This document shows, piece after piece, positions 40,501-50,769 of a stretch of DNA of 64,000 bases. The notes beneath the pieces are model-generated. The model saw only the letters and a program-made list of their open reading frames with translations, was not told where the DNA came from and ran no database searches. The position numbers and the translations under genes were made by a program. The stretch comes from Neelides folsomi (taxonomy: Eukaryota; Arthropoda; Collembola; Neelipleona; Neelidae). The DNA lies in contig JAQGBZ010000053.1 of NCBI GenBank assembly GCA_034687125.1, positions 186,001 to 250,000 of the forward strand, written 5' to 3'. Each line of letters opens with the position of its first letter. Position 1 is the first letter of the stretch.

Positions 40501-41067
40501 CGTAAAAATATATTTAATAGTTAAATTATTTTAATGCCTGAGATCTTTTTGGAATTGGAGGAAGAGATAGTTTTCTTTTAATCATCTTGGTCTCCCTTTC
40601 CATTGCTTTTTCTTCTTCTTCACTCGAAAACTTTTCAGACGAAGATTTCTCTCGATCTTCAGTGTTCTGAATTCCCTAATATTTTTCATATTATAAAATT
40701 TTGTTTGTTTTTATTCGTAATACTTAACTTGTATGTAATTACAATTACGTAATTCATAGTTAAAAAACCTTTGAAGAAGACGGTGTGGCTTTTGAAACAT
40801 TCTGTGCTGATTTACTTTTAATACTTTTCGTCGTACCAGGATTGGTACCAGGACTTATTTTTTTCCCACGTTTCTAAACACAATTATAATTCTTTTATGC
40901 TCAGTTATTCATTAGAATAATAATAAGGTAAATTATATTACATCAGGGGATAATGGTTCTTCATATGATGTTTTAGGAGTCCCTCGAGTGCTTCTTCTCT
41001 CTGCAACTCGTTCTGATGAATAGCCATCTCCACTCTTCGTCAATTTGAGTTTTACTGGCACTGGCAT
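37597..41067 (-). CDS. ORC1: Origin recognition complex subunit 1
   Basis: AAA+ ATPase of the replication origin recognition complex. Exons (high to low): 41067-40942, 40873-40769, 40675-40538, 40389-40276, 40108-39971, 39888-39431, 38986-38713, 38596-38450, 38366-38234, 38140-38008, 37951-37827 and 37748-37597; 680 aa. Residues 1 to about 330 are basic, Ser/Lys-rich and probably disordered (KRKLSLPPIPKRSQ, RKTPIT-like patches). The AAA+ domain starts at VPCREEQFKNIFEFLI, with Walker A GVPGTGKT, Walker B VLIIDELDQL and sensor SVVSIFNTINLPE. The lid and winged helix follow (SGDVRRAKELAKRA, DAIRDCSRLEQNFLRELSND) and the ORC1-type end is RLNVSPEDIKFALEKE. That ending and CLYVSGVPGTGKT separate it from Cdc6. 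No N-terminal BAH domain is visible. Exon 40675-40538 seems to need a GC donor (CAG then GCATTA). A MITE lies in the intron before Walker A. Confidence 0.94.
39072..39359. mobile_element. MITE-like element in an ORC1 intron
   Basis: Inverted repeats of about 50 bp with a nearly identical 27-bp outer part (TACTACCGGACCGCAGAGG) lie at the two ends of a 288-bp unit. It is inside the 444-bp intron 38987-39430 and leaves 71 and 85 bp of flanking intron. No coding capacity. Confidence 0.85.
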
Positions 41068-41523
41068 ATTTCCAATTGAAGATTAAAATTTTAATGTAAA
41101 TTGTCTCGATCAGGTTAGTGGATGAAAAACGCCGGAGTTGATGTGATAACACCAACAGGTCAACAGAAAACCAAAAGAATGACCAACGACCTGCCTCACT
41201 CACTCTCACAGACTGACTCAATGTGAGCTTGAATCTGACCTGTGGCTGTGGCTTTGTTTTGTGAGAAGTGAGAAAGAAAAGAGTATAAAATTATAGTGGA
41301 TTGTTCATTCGGCGCCTAAACATTTGAAAATTCTGCTATAAAGTCCCTGTATTTCTTTATGCCGGGAGCCAGGAGGAAGGACGAGACCGACAGAGCAGCC
41401 CACCGACACCGATCACGACCATTAAGTCTACAATTAACAGATTGAGACAACGACAAAAAGGTTTATAAGTTTGTCATTTTATGTCGATCTGACAAAAATA
41501 CTTTTTGAGATCAAAATTCCAAA
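41068..41523. promoter_or_regulatory. Bidirectional promoter region (ORC1 and helical protein)
   Basis: 456 bp between two divergent ATGs. A locally GC-rich patch (about 41140-41440), including GCCGGGAGCCAGG, is unlike the AT-rich flanks and is a good candidate for a shared core promoter. No specific factor site was identified. Confidence 0.5.
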
Positions 41524-43267
41524 ATGAATCTTCCTGAAGAAAATGGGCAATGTCAAAATGAACTTGCATATGCCGAACATTTAAAGCAGAGCGTAAATGT
41601 GAGTTTTTTATATTATGTAACACACATTATGTTCAATTTGCCAATATATCAATTTATTATAATAATACTTAATATTAATTAATTTGTATTTCTTGTAGGA
41701 AATTGATTCACTAATTCAAAATTTGAGTAGTGATTCTCTTGAGGATCATGACAGGAGTTGTAAAATTGAAAAGTTGAAGACTTTGTTTCTTTCTATTTTG
41801 GACAAATCACCTGATTCTATAAGAAAATCGAAAGCACAAATCATCATAAGATCCGTAATTTTTACAATTTCTGGATGTAAGTTTATACGATTTAACTTTA
41901 AATGTTATTTATTGATCATTTTAATTTTTGCATTTTAAAATCTTGAAGGTGGTGATTATATTTTGAAACTTGATGATTTGAACGCGTTCATCAATGAAGT
42001 TGTACTTAAGAAAACTTGTGATTTGATAAGATTCGCAGACCATATTCAGTTGCTTAAAATTGAGAAGACGATCTACGACTTTATTATTAATACTTGGGCG
42101 AAGAAATGCGTTTTTCAAGCTCTTGAGTTTGCTTCTCATCTTTATACCTTTATTTGCAAGTATTGATGTTATTAAATATTTACATTGTCTATTTAACATT
42201 AAGTATAAAAATATTTAATTCTTTACGTTTTAAAATACAATTAATCTTTTTTGTAAGAATTGGTCCTCCGAAAGTTGGAGAAGAATTGGTGCAAAACTTT
42301 TCTATTTTATCCATGCCATTTTATGTCAAAATTTACATTCAACCATGTCTTCTGATCGCTGCTGAGGATTTAATTGTCAACTCAAGTTCAAGCACTCAAT
42401 CTTTGGTAATTAATTCAAATTATTGAAGAATCTAAAGAACTTTTGTATCTTCTCAATTCAATTTTTTATTTTAAAATTAATATTAAATGTTTTTCTAATT
42501 AGCTCAACGAATTTGACGGTCTTGTACAATTAACCCTAAAAGGACGAAAAATCGAGCAAGTGAGAATTGAAACAGTTGTTAGTTCTTTCTGGAAGAGCTT
42601 GTTGAAAAATTGGCAAACAAAATTCTCCGATGCAGAAGCAGAAATTCGTTATTGGGACATCATCACTTCATTTTGTGTCAAAACTGCATTTCTAATTTCC
42701 GATTTAGAAGTTGATAACATTAAACTTGTAACTATTTTAAATGCATCGATTATTTAAACCTTGAAATCTAATTATCAGAATCTTTTTGCTACAATATATT
42801 TTATACTTTAGGTTATTCAGACTGTCAACAGCAAATTTTTATCGATTCCTAAACAAGCTGGAGTTCAAAATGCTGTTCTGATCCTTTTGTCACTTCTCCA
42901 ATTAAAAGACTTGACCGTAGCTCCATATTGGGAAAACATCGTTGAGCTTTGTCAATTAATTGTTGGAACTTCAATCAATTTGAGTCGCGAGAAGAAAAAC
43001 CGCGATGGTGCTTATTTTGGAGTGAAAGCCGTTTCGTTCTTTTTGAACTCAACGGGACCTTCGGAGGAGGTGATTGACTCTTTTGCTTCAATTCTTTCAA
43101 ATTACAATCCGCCGAAAGAAGCAATAAAGAGTGACGGAAAAGATGGATGTAAGAAAGTTCTGAATGATCTCGAAAACGTAGTGAAGCGTTTGCAGAATGT
43201 AAAGAAGTTTTCTTCAGATGAAAAATCTCGAGTTACTTCTTTGGCCAACATTTTACTCAACTTATAA
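41524..43267 (+). CDS. Unrecognised all-helical protein
   Basis: Exons 41524-41598, 41699-41876, 41949-42159, 42258-42405, 42503-42727 and 42812-43267 join to 430 aa, from MNLPEENGQC to a stop at 43265-43267. The protein looks almost wholly alpha-helical, with alternating Leu/Ile and charged residues ([41 protein letters not shown]), as in HEAT/ARM-like solenoids. No signal peptide, membrane pass or catalytic motif is visible. Expression is probably coordinated with ORC1 through the short divergent upstream region, which hints at a cell-cycle or housekeeping role, but I do not recognise the family. Confidence 0.8.
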
Positions 43268-44287
43268 AATAATTAATTTACTTTAAGCCATTCAAAATTC
43301 TATTCAGATCTAAGTTTAGAAAAATGTAATTTTTATACTTTTATACACGTATTTAAAATATTTTACTATTTTCATAATACAAACTAAATAAAGATCTAAT
43401 AAAATTCAAAATGCGGAGGTAAGTATGCATTAATTTTTTATTTACGTGTATTTTCAATATCACAATATTGTAGAATATTCATTTTATTTCGTTTATATAA
43501 GGTATTGTTAAAAGAGTGGTTAGCTCTTAAATATGAGGTGCATGAGCGTCGTGAACTGGGCGGCGTGAAATGAAATGATCGTAGGCGGGGGTTCAAAAGT
43601 CAATAAATCGGAATTTATTTCAATAAGAACTTAGGATCTAGGGGCAATTGGGAAACTCGTTGGATACACTAGACGAGCAACGACACAAAAAGGGGAGGAC
43701 GAGTCAAGAATGACTGGTCGTCAAGATACAAGAATTCGGGCCTTTATATAGGCTGGCTTATCTAGGGGCTAGGATCTTATCTTAATTTATGTTAGAACAA
43801 AAGGGAACACATTTACTTAACTAACTTAAATGAATGGGGAACACATCGAAATGGGTCTCAAAAGTAAGTTACATTCTTACATGAATTGAATGTACAACCT
43901 AAGTCGGGACTTAAATGAATAATCGGCATAAAAGTAAACAGAATAACAAGTAATACATAAGGGGCTGAAGAACATACAACTAATGATGTAGACTTAATTA
44001 GAATAGAGCATAAACAACTAGAATATTAAATTATATTCGTAACAGTATTATAGATAATATATATTTAATGCGCCAGCACCAAAATTTTTTATCTGTTAAA
44101 AGGATCTAATTTTGTAAATAACTCGTGTTACAATTTATAGATTTATAGGAAGATTTTTTACGACACCAAAGATATTTTTTAAAGAATATAAACAAATTCT
44201 TAAGTAGGAATGCACATTCTTGGGAATACGCAATGAATTTCACTTGTAATTCGTTTCTTATTCCAGTATCCAGTTTAATGGAAATAT
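43268..44287. other. Convergent intergenic region holding the solo LTR
   Basis: About 1 kb, more than half of it the LTR at 43506-44044. The rest is AT-rich 3' flank of the two genes. Confidence 0.6.
43506..44044 (-). mobile_element. Solo LTR of a Ty3/gypsy-like retrotransposon
   Basis: A 539-bp unit starts TGTTA and ends TAACA and is flanked by a 4-bp direct repeat GTAT (43502-43505 and 44045-44048), the hallmark of LTR integration. Read on the minus strand it begins TGTTACGAATA and has a TATA box TATATAAA (about 43750-43743). A polyadenylation signal AATAAA follows (43619-43614) about 125 bp further on, which fits U3-R-U5 order. No internal region or coding sequence remains, so it arose by recombination between LTRs. 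It lies between the convergent helical-protein and PGM3 genes. Confidence 0.85.
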
Positions 44288-46656
44288 TCAGAGTTTCGAT
44301 CCCACACCACTGCAGAATTCACGAATAACTTCAGCCACTTGATCAGCCAGAACATCGGCATTTGCTTGAGTATCAGCTTCTGCATAAACCCGCACAACAT
44401 CTTCTGTGCCAGAAGGTCTAAAATATACAAGCATTTTATTGTTAACAATTAAAGTGTAAAATTCGTTAAGATAACACATACATAATTATGTAGGTTTTTA
44501 TCCCTCGATTCCTCACCTTACAAAACTCCTTCCGCTTGGATATTGAGAAGCAAAGGCTTCAATCTTCTCTTGAATTCCTTTGGGCTCTGACACTTTCCGC
44601 TCAGCATCAACAGTTTGGATGAGATTTCGATCTTGAACTTTCACTTTAAGTTGCTTATTTGGCAAGTCAGAGTATTTCAAATTCCAATCCTCGATGTTCC
44701 ATCCTCGGCTATGAAGAACAGCTTCGACAGCCAACATGTCAGAAATTGCATCCCCATTGGTGGAATTAATAAGCTGGACAAAATTGGCTAATTCTTCCCC
44801 AGCAGCGTTTCCTGACCTTTAAAATATTTGTAAGTTTGTTATGTTTATTAATTAGCTTTATTTACTAAGTTATTTAATTATAAATTAATCCTTACTTGGC
44901 AGAAGCGTCGATAACTCTGAGCGCTTGGTCACTAAAAACAGCCGTGCCATGTCCATTAGCTTCAAAATAAATTCCAATATCGAATTTGAGAGCTTCATGG
45001 TGAAGGTGTTTTACTCCTGTTGGAACACAGGAGATTCCAACTCCCTATATAATCACAATCACATAGGTATATTAGAGTAAAGCTCGCATTGTTATATTTT
45101 TGCAAAATAATAGCGAATTTGATTATAGAACTTACAAGAACATCTCGAATATATTTCGTTGAAGCACCATTAGCATAAGCGGTCTGAACAAGTCCTGTGT
45201 TCAGTTTTAAGTTCGCTTTCTTCACGAGATCTCCAAGATGTTCAGCAAAAAGAGAAGCGATTTTGTCTCCGTCGCACATTTGGAATTTGCGATTAGAGTC
45301 AAAATAAAAGTAAATGAGCCTATCAGCGTCTCCATCAAGAGATGCAGATCGAGTATCAAAACATTCGCTCATTCCCTCTGGTTCTTTTTGTTCCATTTTA
45401 ACAAAATCTGCTCCACACTAAATTATCGTTTTCTTGTTAAATTTTTTATACAAAATGAAAATTAGTATCATTTAATTATTAAAACACGAAAGTTATTTTA
45501 CATTATAGTTGAGTCTTCCAGATCCTTCATGATAAAGTTGGATCTTCAATTTTTCTTGAATCTTTGGCATGATTTCTTTCATTATTCTAGCACCAACGCC
45601 GTTCGCTCCATCGATGTTAATTTGTGGTGTATAATTTCCTTTGATTGGATTCTGAAAATTCCAACATAATAAATTGTTAGTGTTGAATAGTAATACAATT
45701 TTAAATGGGTGAATTACAATTCCCATAATTTTGACAAATGCTGAACACATTTTTTCAATATAGCCATCATGAGTTGGACTTCCATAAGCACCACTTGTAT
45801 TCTGACAGACAATCATATAGTGAAGCATTGGAGTTGAACACAGGCCGAAATCAACAATGTCATTTCCTCCAACGCATTCAATCCCTTCCAATACAGCTTT
45901 TGTCAATATGGGGCTGCTGACTCTGCATCACCAAAATAATTTCCAATTAAGAGATTGATAATTAAAATAAGTTTTTATCTAAATTATCTTATCAACCTCG
46001 TATCCGCTCCGATAAAAATGGAACCGTTCTGCTCCAAATTGATTTTATGTTTCTTCACTATCTCGCTAATAGCTTCGGGAAGCTCAGGGTCACTTGAATT
46101 AAAAATGGTTTAACAATCTTAATTATTTTTAGCACAAATAAATGACAAATTAATAATTACGGAATGTTGGCAATTCTTGTGGCCATTTTCTCCCATTCAA
46201 GCTCGAGCATTTCTCCCATTGGGTCAACTAACTTAACTCCATTGTCTTCTTCTGGATTATGCGATGCAGTTATCATCACGCCAATTGATGCTACATTATT
46301 TGTCAAATTAATAATTTTTATCATATACCGTACATATTAATTTTACCTAGTATTTATGTTAATTTTTATTATGAATAATTAATGTAATTTACCTTTCGTA
46401 AGTTTTGATCGAAGAGACGAAATAATTCCAACTCGAAACATAACATGATCAAGAAACTCAGCCCTAATAAAAAACATATGTTGGAATTAGAAGTCCATAA
46501 TTTTAACACCCGCAATTAAAGATCAAATGTCAAATTATTCAAAATTGAGTACTGTGTTCGAAAGCCGGCAGTTCCATAACCAATGAACTTGTCAATGTTT
46601 CGCCCATGCCGGGTAATTCCTTCAATGATTCTTGACGGTAAATTGTTCGCGCTCAT
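44288..46656 (-). CDS. PGM3: Phosphoacetylglucosamine mutase (AGM1)
   Basis: Converts GlcNAc-6-phosphate to GlcNAc-1-phosphate on the route to UDP-GlcNAc (chitin, glycans). Exons (high to low): 46656-46553, 46463-46393, 46290-46161, 46092-45997, 45922-45718, 45651-45502, 45417-45136, 45044-44896, 44816-44517 and 44417-44288; 538 aa, the usual length. Landmarks in order are [11 protein letters not shown], catalytic serine loop [32 protein letters not shown], metal loop [18 protein letters not shown] for sugar binding, and phosphate loop [21 protein letters not shown] at 46656 is the first ATG in frame. Reading further upstream needs a non-ATG start. All catalytic residues are intact. Confidence 0.97.
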
Positions 46657-47194
46657 GTTGGTTAGTCCAAATAATTCCAATCGTATTGTATTGCTCAATC
46701 AATGACGGGGTGTTTGTAAAGAAGTAATTATTGACAGTAAGCTCAAAAGTGAGTGTATGAAATGTGTGCGAAATGAAAAGTGAGAGGATTTTGCGATCTC
46801 ATTCCTGTGTATTTTCTCCCTATCTCTCCCCTTCAGTTTGGGGGATTGTTGATCAAATGTGTGAGAGGAGAGACATAAAGAAGGCGGAATCCCCGAATGA
46901 CATTCCTGGCTATTTTTGAATCCCAGGCTTCTTCATTTGTTATTATTAATTTTCGAGGTTGTCCGTTCGAAACTCCGAATTTGGGTCCTGCCCAATCCAA
47001 CGCCCAAATGAAGGTAAGATAATCTTAATCATATAAATAATCAAATTAGCCGTTGAGCATTCTTCATATAATTAATATCTGTACATTTGTGAAGGTAGTT
47101 GATCCGGGAGTTTAGTTCAGAGAGAGTTTACTTTATAGGGCTGAATAGTGAAATCGAAAGTTTTATCATTTTGTGAAATTTTAGGGTTCTGTTT
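46657..47194. promoter_or_regulatory. Bidirectional promoter region (PGM3 and CPAP)
   Basis: 538 bp between two divergent start codons. It presumably contains both core promoters. No specific element is assigned. Confidence 0.5.
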
Positions 47195-49593
47195 ATGACT
47201 TGGGAAGTTGAAGCTGTAAGAATGTCTGAGGAGCATTTAAATGGGGATGTTAATACTGAACGACCAAAGAAGTCTGTAAGGAAACCTTTTCTGAAGAAAG
47301 GATCAGGACTTGCTCGATTCTATCGAAATCGTTTTGAATCATCTCATTCAGAATTAAAGTCTGAGGAAAAAATAAAGAGGAATGATCCTTCGAAGTTGCA
47401 AGGAAAAAAATCAAGTAAGTTTACTCTATAGTGAATTTTAGTGTTTATAGCTTATAAAGTTACATATTTTATATGAAAACTTTTTTTTCTTTTATTAGGT
47501 CCTGGAGAAGAAAGATTCATTCTTAATTCGATAGAAAAGGACGAAATTGGCGAGAATGGGGATTTTGAAGAAAAATATCAAGATCATCGAAGCAGAGAAT
47601 TATTAGTAAGATAAAACTTTTTTATAGTATTAAAACTAAAACTGATTAAAATTCAATACCAAAAATATAAAAGTATCGTTACCGGGATCGTTATGTTACG
47701 CATGCATGTTTATTACAGAATACTACAGCTGGAGAAGAAATTGAATTGGAATTATTTGAAATAATGGAGAAGATGACACTCGACAATAGTTTCGCATTAA
47801 GTGCCTATGCGAACGAATTTCTTAAAATTCCAATCGCTAACTCATCGAAATCTTCAAATCCAAATACTTCAGGCGGAACTTCCAAAGAAAACCCAATAGA
47901 AACTGAAGAAGCAGAAAGTTCCGGTGAAGAAGAGGAGGAAGAAATTGAAAGCGAAGAAGATGAGGACGACGAAGATGAAGAAGAAATTGAAATTACAGAC
48001 CATGAAACTGATAGGCAACTCAATGATAAAAAACAAATCGAAGAATCTCATGAATCATCAGAAAGTGAAGAAGTTGAAGAAGAGAATTTTAGCAGAAGGC
48101 ACAATTCATCATCGCTGAAAAATTCCATGGAACAACCAAAGGAAAGAGTTGAAAAACGGGATCTAAGAAACGTCAGCAACTATCCATCACAAAATGTTTC
48201 TAAAAATCCTTTAAATGAGTCTGAGGATGAGAAATTGAGATATTCCGCAATCGTTCTCCAATCCCGAATATTTGAACTCGAGGAGGAAATTCGTCGTGTG
48301 AGGCATGCGAATAAAAAGGCTGCTCAATTAGAAGAACGCTATCATCAAAAAGGAAAAGCTCTCGATGTCGAAAAGGAGGAATTCATTCGATATAAGAGAC
48401 GAGAAATGAAGAGCATTGAGGCCGCAAGAGGACGATTGGAAGAAGAGCGGCTTCTCTTTCGAAAAGATTTGGAAGCAGAATCGAAGAAAACCAATTTCCT
48501 TTCAACTCTGACACAGGAAAATCAAATGCTGAAAGAGAAGGTCAGTTTGATGGAATCGGAGTTTAAAAGGAAGGAAAATAAATGGGTGGTAGGGCAAAGA
48601 AAATTGCAAGAGAAATTAAAATCGCTTGAGGAAATCGTCAAAGTTTTGCAAGAAGAAAATGCAAGAAAGTCCAAGAGGAATTTCCAACCAAGGACCAAAA
48701 TCCCTGTGCAGAATAAAGCTCCAAAACTTATTGTTGATTCTGGGTCAGATGTGAGCAGCAAGGCGAGTAAAGAAGAAGAAGACGAAGGAATTGAAATTAT
48801 TCATCCTAATGGAGATCGAGAGACAAAGTTTAACAATGGAACGAGAATGATCGAAACAGATATGGAGAGTCAAAAGAAAATCAAGTATGAAAAAAATTTT
48901 ATACACTAAACCTACACAATAAATATATATATGGCAATCGGCCCGTTATATTACAAAACTAAATATTTCAATTGAATAAATCTTAAATATAAATTATTTT
49001 TAAAATTTCAGATGGATTTATTTTAATGGAGACATCAAAGAAATTTATCCAGACAGTTCTATTAAATATTTCTATGCAGAATCTTCCACTTGGCAGACAA
49101 CTTATTCAGATGGGCTTGATGTTTATGAATTTTCAAAGTAAGAAAATAAACTGCGCAAAAATATTTTACTAAATATTTATGTTAATATATTAATGATCTT
49201 ACAAAGTATAGAATTTTACAATTAATTTACTTATATTTCAGTGGACAGATTGAACGAAAGCATCCTGATGGCAAAAGCGAAATTCTTTACCCAAATGGTT
49301 GCATTAAGTACATCTTTCCAGATGGGAAGGAAGAATGCATTTTCCCAGACAAGACAATTTTGAAGACCGAAGCGAGTGGCGAAAAATCTCTTACTCTTCC
49401 AAATGGACAAAAGGAATTCTACCGAGATGGTTACAAGATGCGAGTTTACTTGGACGGAACAAAGAAGATTGTCTATTCTGATGGGTCTCACGAAACGCGC
49501 TACACCAGTGGGCGGATTCGAGTAAAGGACAAAGACGGGAAACTCGTTCATGATGGATTTCGCTCTCAAGTAGCAGCAGCAAATGGAAAATAG
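47195..49593 (+). CDS. CENPJ: Centriole assembly protein CPAP/Sas-4
   Basis: Builds and sets the length of centrioles; binds tubulin and STIL/Ana2. Exons 47195-47414, 47499-47605, 47719-48884, 49012-49137 and 49242-49593 give 656 aa. Near the N-terminus, KPFLKKGSGLARFYRNR matches the conserved short motif of CPAP proteins. An acidic tract (Glu/Asp runs, 47925-48000) precedes a long coiled coil (about 48230-48670). The C-terminal TCP10/G-box beta-sheet follows, a ladder of NGD/PDG turns (YPDSSIKYF, HPDGKSEILYPNGCIKYIF, FPDGKEECIFPDKT, LPNGQKEFYRDGYKMR), which in other animals binds STIL/Ana2. The protein is short compared with human CPAP. The tubulin-binding N-terminal region was not identified, so an upstream exon may be missing. 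A second ATG at codon 10 is an alternative start. Confidence 0.93.
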
Positions 49594-50769
49594 ATTTCTT
49601 ATGCGAGTACTTGTCATATCAAAAGACCCTTTAATATCACCGTAGTTGAGCTCAATACTATATGTAGATTGAATACTTTGAGATATTTTATTTAAAACAA
49701 TCAACTATTTAATAATTATTATTTACCAATATTATTGCTTTTACGAATTTTGTTGTACTAAAATATTTAAGTTTAAACCTTCGAATATTAATTAAGAATA
49801 TTTAATTATTGATGATAGTTTGCAATATTTATCTCACGAATCATGCATTTATCTTGCAACTTGGAAGATTGATTTATGATTAATAATTGTTATTATTATT
49901 TAAAATTGTAATTTATATTATTTAAATGATATTTACCTTCGCGTGGAGTGATACTATAAAATCAATGTTGGAAAGTAGGACAAGATCTCATATTAAGAGT
50001 TATTAAGAATTTAGGAAGAACTCCACGTAAATCCTCTGCATTTCTTCCACAAACTTCTCAATGATCTGTAATGTCGGCTGTGAACCTTTTTTTCCATTCT
50101 TTCAATTTTATATATCAATATTGACCTTTAAAGCTTTACCATGTTAATAATGCAATCTCATTTCATTCTAACAAGCAATTTAAAATAATGAATATTTTTA
50201 ATGACAACACTATGTATTCAATAAGTACTCAATATAATTTTACCAATAATGAGACATCACAAAAACAATGTAAACGTACACATTTAAACTTACTAACTCA
50301 TAAATTGAAAAGTCACATATTCGAAAGAGTCCAAACAATGTAAAGATATAAATAGTTATAATTAACGAAATTTTGAGAAGTAAAAGTCTGTACAAAAACT
50401 ACGCATATTAAATACATTGAGGTTCCTCATCAATGCCTTTATATATTAATTACTTCAAATTAACAATGATATTAAATTGTAATAAATAGGAAGATAAATA
50501 TGATCATTGAAGTATATTAAATAAATATAATCAACATAAATAATTTAAAAAATGTTGATTCATTTAAGAAGGATATATTTGTAACTCACACTGCATTTCA
50601 CATAGTTTATTATTTATCATAAACGTTTATTTTTAATTGGTATACAGTAGATATTATAATAAATAATACACGCGATACATATTATATAATATAATAGAAC
50701 GCTCATGAGATTGTAAATTGGATTTTAATTTAATAATTTAAAAGTTGAGAATTGGACAATTACATTAAT
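49594..50769. other. Convergent intergenic region (CPAP and NSUN7-like)
   Basis: 1.2 kb of very AT-rich DNA between two stops; 3' UTRs only as far as I can see. Confidence 0.5.

Noticed and set aside
43506-43620. tRNA-like boxes (GTGGTTAGCTC and GGGTTCAA)
   Set aside because: The A and B boxes are too far apart and no cloverleaf could be drawn; the sequence is inside the solo LTR.
47805-48051. Minus-strand frames rich in Ser or Phe
   Set aside because: They are the reverse complement of the acidic Glu/Asp tract of CPAP and have no independent support.
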